Positions 59,334 to 64,000 of a DNA stretch of 64,000 bases are shown one piece after another. The DNA comes from UBA695 sp042691655 (lineage in GTDB: Bacteria > Verrucomicrobiota > Verrucomicrobiia > Chthoniobacterales > Chthoniobacteraceae). Every line of letters starts with the position of its first letter. Positions within the stretch are counted from its first letter, which is position 1. The stretch is taken from positions 4,154,001 through 4,218,000 of the forward strand of contig CP170506.1 of the NCBI GenBank assembly GCA_042691655.1, given 5' to 3'. The translations under genes were made by a program, and so were the position numbers. The notes under the pieces were generated by a model. The model was not told the origin of the DNA, did not search any database, and saw nothing but the letters and a program-made list of their open reading frames with translations.

Positions 59334-61309
59334 AGCCGCCGTTTTTTAAATCAAACCGGGGCATGGCGCTCATTGTGGTGTTGGCCTTCACGGTGTTGGT
59401 CACGACGGTGGTTATCGCCACCTATAGCCGAACGACGGCCATGCGACGGGTTTCCTTTAGCAGTCGCCAGCAAGCTCAGGCGTGCGAACTGGCCCGCAGT
59501 GCGATGGATATCCTGGTCAGCGAGCTGCGGCAGGAGATCGTCAACGGCTCCAATCCGGAACCCCCCAGCGGCGGCTACACGCTCTACGTTTCCACCGACC
59601 CCGCGTACCTCGTGCCGCAGCGCAACGTGAGCACCAGCGGAACCATCCCCAGCCTCCTGCGGATTAGCTCCTCTCGGGTGGTGTCGTTTCCCGGCGTGGA
59701 CCTTTTCCCGGCCTCCGCCGCCTCCACCACGGCCACTTCAGCCAACGGGCGCTCGATCTCCCCGACGCGCTGGAACCGCCACTACCTGGTACCCCGGCTG
59801 ACGACCAGCGGCTCCTCCATCCCCACGCCGGTTACTGCGTTCCCCGCGCCGAGCTGGGTTTACGTGACCGACGAGGGCCCGGTGGTGCTGACCGCGACCA
59901 GTTCCCGGGCCATCGGTCGCTACGCCTACGCCATCTACGACCAAAGCGGCCTCCTCGACATGAATGTGGCCGGGTACCCCACCGCCTCGGCGGCGGCCAC
60001 GGTTGCGAAAAAAGGCGTCCTGGCCTTTGCCGATCTGACCCGGCTCGGGCTCTCCGGCTCCATGGTCAATAATATCGTCGGCTGGCGCAACTACGCCACG
60101 GCAAACGCCAGCGGGGAGAGCATCCGTGCACTCTCCATCAACGGCGCGGACGCCTACTGCCGCTCGGTGCTCGCCAATGCCGACGGGTTTATGAAAGTCG
60201 GCGGCGCATCTGGCCGCACTGACCAGGCTTTCCTCACCCGGCTGGAGCTGTTGGAGCTGCGGCGCGAACTCCGGTGGGACGAGGACACGCTGCAACACCT
60301 CGGCACGTTTACGCGCGCGGTAACGGCTCCCTCGCGTTTCCACGACATCCGGTTCCTGCGTGGCGGGTGGCTCCAGCACTACAACGACGACGGCACCCCC
60401 GGCCTCGTCCCGGTCGGCGAGGGCGAGCCGCTGCTGCACTCCCGCTTTTCGCTCAAGCGCCTGGCGCTCGTCGCCCCCGAAACCTCGGGAACCGCGCTTC
60501 GGGCCTGCTTTGGTATTTCGTGCAACTCCATGACGTCGGGGACGGTGAGCTTTACCTACATCGGCCCGGCGGAAAGCCCGTCGTCGGACATCAAGAGCCT
60601 CGCGGATGTGGTGGAGGAGCTGAAGGCGGCGGCGGATTCGGGAGATCCCATACTGCGCGAACCGAATTTCTTCGAGCTGCTCAAGGCGGGGATGATTGCC
60701 AAGACCGGGGCGGTGACCGATGCGAAGGTCCTCAAAACCGGGTCGGCTATTATTAATAAGTATCTTGCCAACAATCAGGTTTACCAGTCGGTGGGAGGGT
60801 TGGGATTTGTCGATGGTGTCGATTTCTGGGCGACGGACATCGACTATTCCCCGCTGCTGGATCTCTTTTCCGCCATCGACGAACCGGCCGTCTCCGCCGG
60901 AAAGCTCAACCCCAACTCGGCGCACAACATGGGGCTCTACGCGCTGCTTTCCACCACCGCGCTCAACGACACAGGGTCCAGTCGGCTGACCGACTCCACG
61001 GCGCTGAGCCTCGCGTACAACCTGCCCGCGAAATTCGCCACTCCCATCGCCGACCCGTCCGGGTTGCCGGGGGCGCTGGCGACGTTAAGCAACCGGAAGG
61101 CGGGGATCTTGGCCCTTTCGAGCGTCACCAACGCGCGCACGTGGAACCTGCTCATCGACGTCGTGGCGCAGTCGGGAGTCTTCCCGCCCAATGCCGGTTC
61201 ACTCGATCGCTTCGTCGTGCAGAGCGAGCGCCGCTACTGGCTGCACCTCGCCATCGACCGCCTCACGGGCAAGGTGGTGGACCGGCAGATCGAGCCGGTG
61301 TATGAGTAA
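59330..61309 (+). CDS. Large pilin-like protein, Verru_Chthon cassette protein A-like
   Basis: 659 residues from ATG 59330. N-terminal helix of PilX/GspK-like type (GMALIVVLAFTVLVTTVVIATY) after a short basic leader, then a long exported region rich in Ser/Thr/Gly. There is an internal segment SGLLDMNVAGYP near 220 that resembles the GspK-like SAM region. It is the largest and last gene of the set and is likely the tip or complex-forming component. Family name is from recognition of the cassette order. Confidence 0.7.
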   Translation: MKPPFFKSNRGMALIVVLAFTVLVTTVVIATYSRTTAMRRVSFSSRQQAQACELARSAMDILVSELRQEIVNGSNPEPPSGGYTLYVSTDPAYLVPQRNVSTSGTIPSLLRISSSRVVSFPGVDLFPASAASTTATSANGRSISPTRWNRHYLVPRLTTSGSSIPTPVTAFPAPSWVYVTDEGPVVLTATSSRAIGRYAYAIYDQSGLLDMNVAGYPTASAAATVAKKGVLAFADLTRLGLSGSMVNNIVGWRNYATANASGESIRALSINGADAYCRSVLANADGFMKVGGASGRTDQAFLTRLELLELRRELRWDEDTLQHLGTFTRAVTAPSRFHDIRFLRGGWLQHYNDDGTPGLVPVGEGEPLLHSRFSLKRLALVAPETSGTALRACFGISCNSMTSGTVSFTYIGPAESPSSDIKSLADVVEELKAAADSGDPILREPNFFELLKAGMIAKTGAVTDAKVLKTGSAIINKYLANNQVYQSVGGLGFVDGVDFWATDIDYSPLLDLFSAIDEPAVSAGKLNPNSAHNMGLYALLSTTALNDTGSSRLTDSTALSLAYNLPAKFATPIADPSGLPGALATLSNRKAGILALSSVTNARTWNLLIDVVAQSGVFPPNAGSLDRFVVQSERRYWLHLAIDRLTGKVVDRQIEPVYE

Positions 61310-61322
61310 TATTATATAGCTC

Positions 61323-62867
61323 CTAGTACGTACCACGGTAGCGCACTTCGCGGAAGGCGCGGCCCAGGTATTCGAGAAGATCCGTGGCGGCGAGCGTCTC
61401 CTGGCTGTGGTCGCCCGCGACGAGGGCCGTTTCCGCCGCGCGGCCGCAGAGCCACGCCCCGAGCCGGGCGGCGTCGAACGGCGCCAGCCGCTGGCCGAGC
61501 AGCGCGGCGCAAAGGCCGGTGAGGATGTCGCCCATGCCGCCGGTGGCCATGCCGGGGTGGCCGGTGGTATTATAGGATGTGCGCAGGCCTTCCGGGGAGC
61601 GCCTGGCGACCAGCGTGCGCGAGCCCTTTAGGAGCAGCGTGACGTCCGCGTCCCCTTGCGCATGGGTTTCGAGGAAACGTTCGGCGGTTTCGCGCCGTGT
61701 GAGCCCCGCCCCTTCCGGAAACAGGCGGGCCATTTCCCCGGGATGTGGCGTGAGCAGGCGCGGCCCCCGGGCCCGGTGGAGCGTCTCCATGTGGCCCGCC
61801 AGGAGATTGAGCGCGTCGGCGTCGATGACCATCGGCCCCGTGAAATATTCGCAGACGGCCAGGACGTCCTCCGCGTCGTCGCGGCCCAGGCCCGGTCCGA
61901 TGGCCAGGGCGTCGAAGGGGCGTTCGAGCACGGCAAGGTAACAGTCCACCGGCGTGACCATCACCTCCGGCATCGCCGAAGCGGCCACGGGGGCGTAAAT
62001 ATCCGGTGTGACAAAAAGCGTTACAAGGCCCGCGCCGCCGCGCACCGCCGAGTTGGCGGCCATGATGGCAGCTCCGGCGAATCCGCGCGAACCGGCCACG
62101 ATGCCGACGCGTCCGAACATTCCCTTGTGCGCGTCGTAGGGGCGCATGGGCAAGAGCGGGCGCAGCGTTTCGGGCGTGGCGACGGTTTCGAGCGGGGAGA
62201 CAAAGCGGGCGTGAGCTTCCAGCGCGGGCAGCGGCAGCACGGCCAGCCGACCCACCGAGGTGAGCGCGCCGTCGGCCAGCAGCCCCCGCTTAGCAAAGGC
62301 AACGCAGAGGGTAACATTAGCGCGTACCGTATCGGGATCGGCTTCGCCCGTATCGGCGTCGAGGCCGGTGGGCACATCGAGGGCGAAAACGAGCGCGCCT
62401 TCCTCGCGGCGCTGGCGGTTCATCTCGCGTGCGGCGCTTAGAATCGGCTCGCGCAGCGCGGTGCCATCGGGCTCGCCGCGCCGGTGGATCGCGCCGATGC
62501 CGAGCAGGCCGTCGAGGAGAATCCGGGGGCCGTAGGAGGAGCTGGGCGCGGAGAAGCAGGTTTCCCGGCTGGTGGCGATGAATTCGCCGAGCTTTTTGCG
62601 CGTGAGCGGGGCCAATTCGCCCTCGGGGAAGGTTTTTTGCACCTGCACCGCCCAGCCTTGGTGGAGCAGGTGGCGGGCCGCCACCAGGGCGTCGCCGCCG
62701 TTGTGGCCCTTGCCGAAGAAGACGCGACACTCGCTCGGGATGGGTAAGAATTGCATCACCGCGCGAGCCATCTCCTCGCCCGCCTGTTCCATCAACGCCT
62801 CGGCGGAGGCACCCGCCGCAAAGGCGGCTTCTTCGATGCGTTTCATCTCCTGGCAAGTCACGCTCAT
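61323..62867 (-). CDS. nnr: Bifunctional NAD(P)H-hydrate epimerase/dehydratase
   Basis: 514 residues. The N-terminal YjeF-N epimerase domain (GKGHNGGDALVAARHL, FALDVPTGLDADTGE) is fused to the C-terminal dehydratase kinase-like domain (DAHKGMFGRVGIVAGSRGFAGAA, LTPHPGEMARL, GTGGMGDILTG-type loop). It repairs damaged NADH/NADPH hydrates. Convergent with the pilin cassette. Confidence 0.95.
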   Translation of the reverse strand: MSVTCQEMKRIEEAAFAAGASAEALMEQAGEEMARAVMQFLPIPSECRVFFGKGHNGGDALVAARHLLHQGWAVQVQKTFPEGELAPLTRKKLGEFIATSRETCFSAPSSSYGPRILLDGLLGIGAIHRRGEPDGTALREPILSAAREMNRQRREEGALVFALDVPTGLDADTGEADPDTVRANVTLCVAFAKRGLLADGALTSVGRLAVLPLPALEAHARFVSPLETVATPETLRPLLPMRPYDAHKGMFGRVGIVAGSRGFAGAAIMAANSAVRGGAGLVTLFVTPDIYAPVAASAMPEVMVTPVDCYLAVLERPFDALAIGPGLGRDDAEDVLAVCEYFTGPMVIDADALNLLAGHMETLHRARGPRLLTPHPGEMARLFPEGAGLTRRETAERFLETHAQGDADVTLLLKGSRTLVARRSPEGLRTSYNTTGHPGMATGGMGDILTGLCAALLGQRLAPFDAARLGAWLCGRAAETALVAGDHSQETLAATDLLEYLGRAFREVRYRGTY

Positions 62868-62930
62868 GCGGCGGATTAGATCATTGCCGGGGTGGAATTA
62901 CCAGTGTCTCCTCCACCGGCTGCCGAAAAG

Positions 62931-62957
62931 AAAAAGGACGGCATCCGCTGCCGCCCT
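62931..62957 (-). terminator. Rho-independent terminator of the amidase gene
   Basis: An 8-pair stem with one mismatch (62935-62942 with 62950-62957), 7-base loop, and five U on the minus strand (62931-62935). It lies just after the amidase stop. Confidence 0.7.
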
Positions 62958-62982
62958 TTCGCTCGATTTTAGTTAATTCGCT

Positions 62983-63627
62983 TTAGCCGGAGTGGTCTTT
63001 GGTGTCGTTTTTTTTTGCGGGCTCCGAGTCCTTGGAGGAGGCCAGTTGGCCGTCCGTGATGGCCTTGGCGATGGCTCGCGCGAGCTTTTCGCGGTAGGCC
63101 GGGGTGAGGCAGAGAGCGGTTTCCTGCGGGTTGGTGAGGAAGCCGCATTCCACCAGCACGGCGGCTCCGCGCGTCTTGCGCAGGACGTAGAGGGCGCGCC
63201 GCTTGACGCCGCGCCGCTCGCCCGGGTTCATCCGCTCCAGCTCGCTGTAGACGCGCGTCGCGATGGGGGCTGACTTCGGGTTGTAGTAGAAGGTCTCGAA
63301 TCCGTTGGCGCCGCGCCGCAGGCCGGAGTTGAAATGGATGCTCACAAAGAGCGCGCCGGGATGGGCGTTGGCGACGGCCACGCGCGCGGGCAGCGGGATG
63401 AAGGTGTCGTTGGTGCGGGTCATGATGGTGCGGATGCCTTCCTCGCGCATGATCTCCCCCAGCCGCCCGGCGACGTCAAGGGCGAGGGTTTTTTCGCAGG
63501 CCAGGTTGAAGGGGATGCCGCCGGGGTCTTTGCCCCCGTGCCCGGCGTCGATGATGACGGTGGTGAAGGCGTTGGCGCTGCCAGCTAGGGCGAAGAGCGG
63601 GAGAAGCAGCAGGAGGATGCGTTTCAT
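62983..63627 (-). CDS. N-acetylmuramoyl-L-alanine amidase (Amidase_3)
   Basis: 214 residues from ATG 63627. Signal peptide (cleavage near GSANA), then the Amidase_3 fold. Zinc ligands: His in IIDAGHGGKDPG, Glu in CEKTLAL, His in SIHFNSG; catalytic Glu in VLVECGFLTNP. It cleaves the amide linking stem peptides to MurNAc during cell separation. A charged Lys/Asp tail ends the protein. Confidence 0.93.
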   Translation of the reverse strand: MKRILLLLLPLFALAGSANAFTTVIIDAGHGGKDPGGIPFNLACEKTLALDVAGRLGEIMREEGIRTIMTRTNDTFIPLPARVAVANAHPGALFVSIHFNSGLRRGANGFETFYYNPKSAPIATRVYSELERMNPGERRGVKRRALYVLRKTRGAAVLVECGFLTNPQETALCLTPAYREKLARAIAKAITDGQLASSKDSEPAKKNDTKDHSG

Positions 63628-63703
63628 GTCCGGCAATCAATCGAATCCCGAGGGCGGCGCAAGCGGTAATTAACCGAAAGTTTAAACAAGGTTAATAATA
63701 GCC

Positions 63704-63747
63704 AAAAAATGAAACGCCGCGTGGGCGCTAAGGCCACGCGGCGTTTT
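63704..63747 (-). terminator. Rho-independent terminator of the partial gene at the right edge
   Basis: A 13-bp stem (63712-63724 with 63734-63746), 9-base loop, followed on the minus strand by CAU and six U (63704-63709). It follows the stop of the gene at the right edge. Confidence 0.9.
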
Positions 63748-63776
63748 AAGGGGATCAGGAGCGCGCTACGGGAGGG

Positions 63777-64000
63777 CTACTCCGCTGGCACCGGCACGGG
63801 GCGGTCGGAAAGTTTGTTGGGGACCTTTTCGCCGGGATCGCCCGGGGCTCCGGTGCGGGTGGCGGTGCCTCCGTAGACGGAGATCGAGCCGGAGGCGTCG
63901 CGCCGCAGCGTGGGGCGGTACTTGGCGGTCGTGTAGGTCTCCTGGGAAATGACTTCGCCGTCCAGGCTGATGCGGGTGAAGAGATAGGTCTTCTGGCCGA
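63777..64000 (-). CDS. Hypothetical protein, C-terminal end (cut by window edge)
   Basis: The last 74 residues of a gene extending beyond the right edge. It reads GQKTYLFTRISLDGEVISQE and ends EKVPNKLSDRPVPVPAE. Beta-rich and Pro/Gly/Thr-containing; no domain recognised. A strong terminator follows, which supports it as real. Confidence 0.7.
   Translation of the reverse strand, partial: GQKTYLFTRISLDGEVISQETYTTAKYRPTLRRDASGSISVYGGTATRTGAPGDPGEKVPNKLSDRPVPVPAE

Overview
The window is GC-rich bacterial chromosome with densely packed housekeeping genes. The best taxonomic guess is Verrucomicrobiota. The clearest pointer is a three-gene pilin-like set at 57.9-61.3 kb that resembles the Verru_Chthon cassette proteins B, C and A. 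Also consistent are the conserved tRNA-tuf-tRNA-secE-nusG-rplKAJL-rpoB order, the HflK/HflC pair and the dispersed periodic hairpin repeats. This placement is by recognition only. No prophage, CRISPR array or insertion sequence is visible.

Layout. 0-6 kb (minus strand): tRNA-Thr, tuf, tRNA-Trp, secE, nusG, rplK, rplA, rplJ, rplL and the start of rpoB, with RNA hairpins at three junctions. 6-13.4 kb (plus): hisG, a 34-residue basic ribosomal-type protein, a TPR protein, a NhaD/citrate-type antiporter, riboflavin synthase, an amidohydrolase and a D,D-carboxypeptidase. 13.4-24.2 kb (mostly minus): infC (probably AUU start), fba, an alpha/beta hydrolase, a P1B metal ATPase, two small plus-strand genes, metG, ubiE and a PpiD/SurA-like chaperone. 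24.2-27 kb (plus): a TPR protein with an ExbB-ExbD-ExbD energy-transducing set. 27-36 kb: a repeat cluster, a NarL-type regulator, trpC, a membrane protein, purD, a protease-like protein lacking its catalytic residues, hflK and hflC. 36-40.4 kb (minus): a BlaI/BlaR-type pair with a good operator/promoter, pheA and scpB. 40.7-47.8 kb: a sigma-54 activator, FMN riboswitch plus ribB, a PUR-type protein, PhzF, bifunctional nuclease, GtrA and a C39-like protease. 47.9-51.4 kb: xerD-like recombinase, rpsN, a CNNM/CorC-type protein and an AT-rich orphan. 51.4-57.7 kb (minus): prfC, thiE-thiM-jag-yidC-yidD-rnpA-rpmH. 57.9-64 kb: the pilin-like cassette, nnr, an N-acetylmuramoyl-L-alanine amidase and the end of an unknown gene.

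The most unusual layer lies between the genes. At least five families of short intergenic elements are built from 8- or 9-base units (types CACAGAGGA, GCGCAAAG, GGAACTCA, NGATTNACA and AGACGCGG). Most fold into long hairpins, and in two cases the arms differ in length by exactly one unit. Two copies of one family bracket the xerD-like gene. Other points worth following are the catalytically dead S41-like protein next to hflKC, the C-terminal zinc ribbon on ExbB, the tandemly duplicated sensor on the M56 protein, the apparently leaderless blaI-type gene and the non-canonical infC start.
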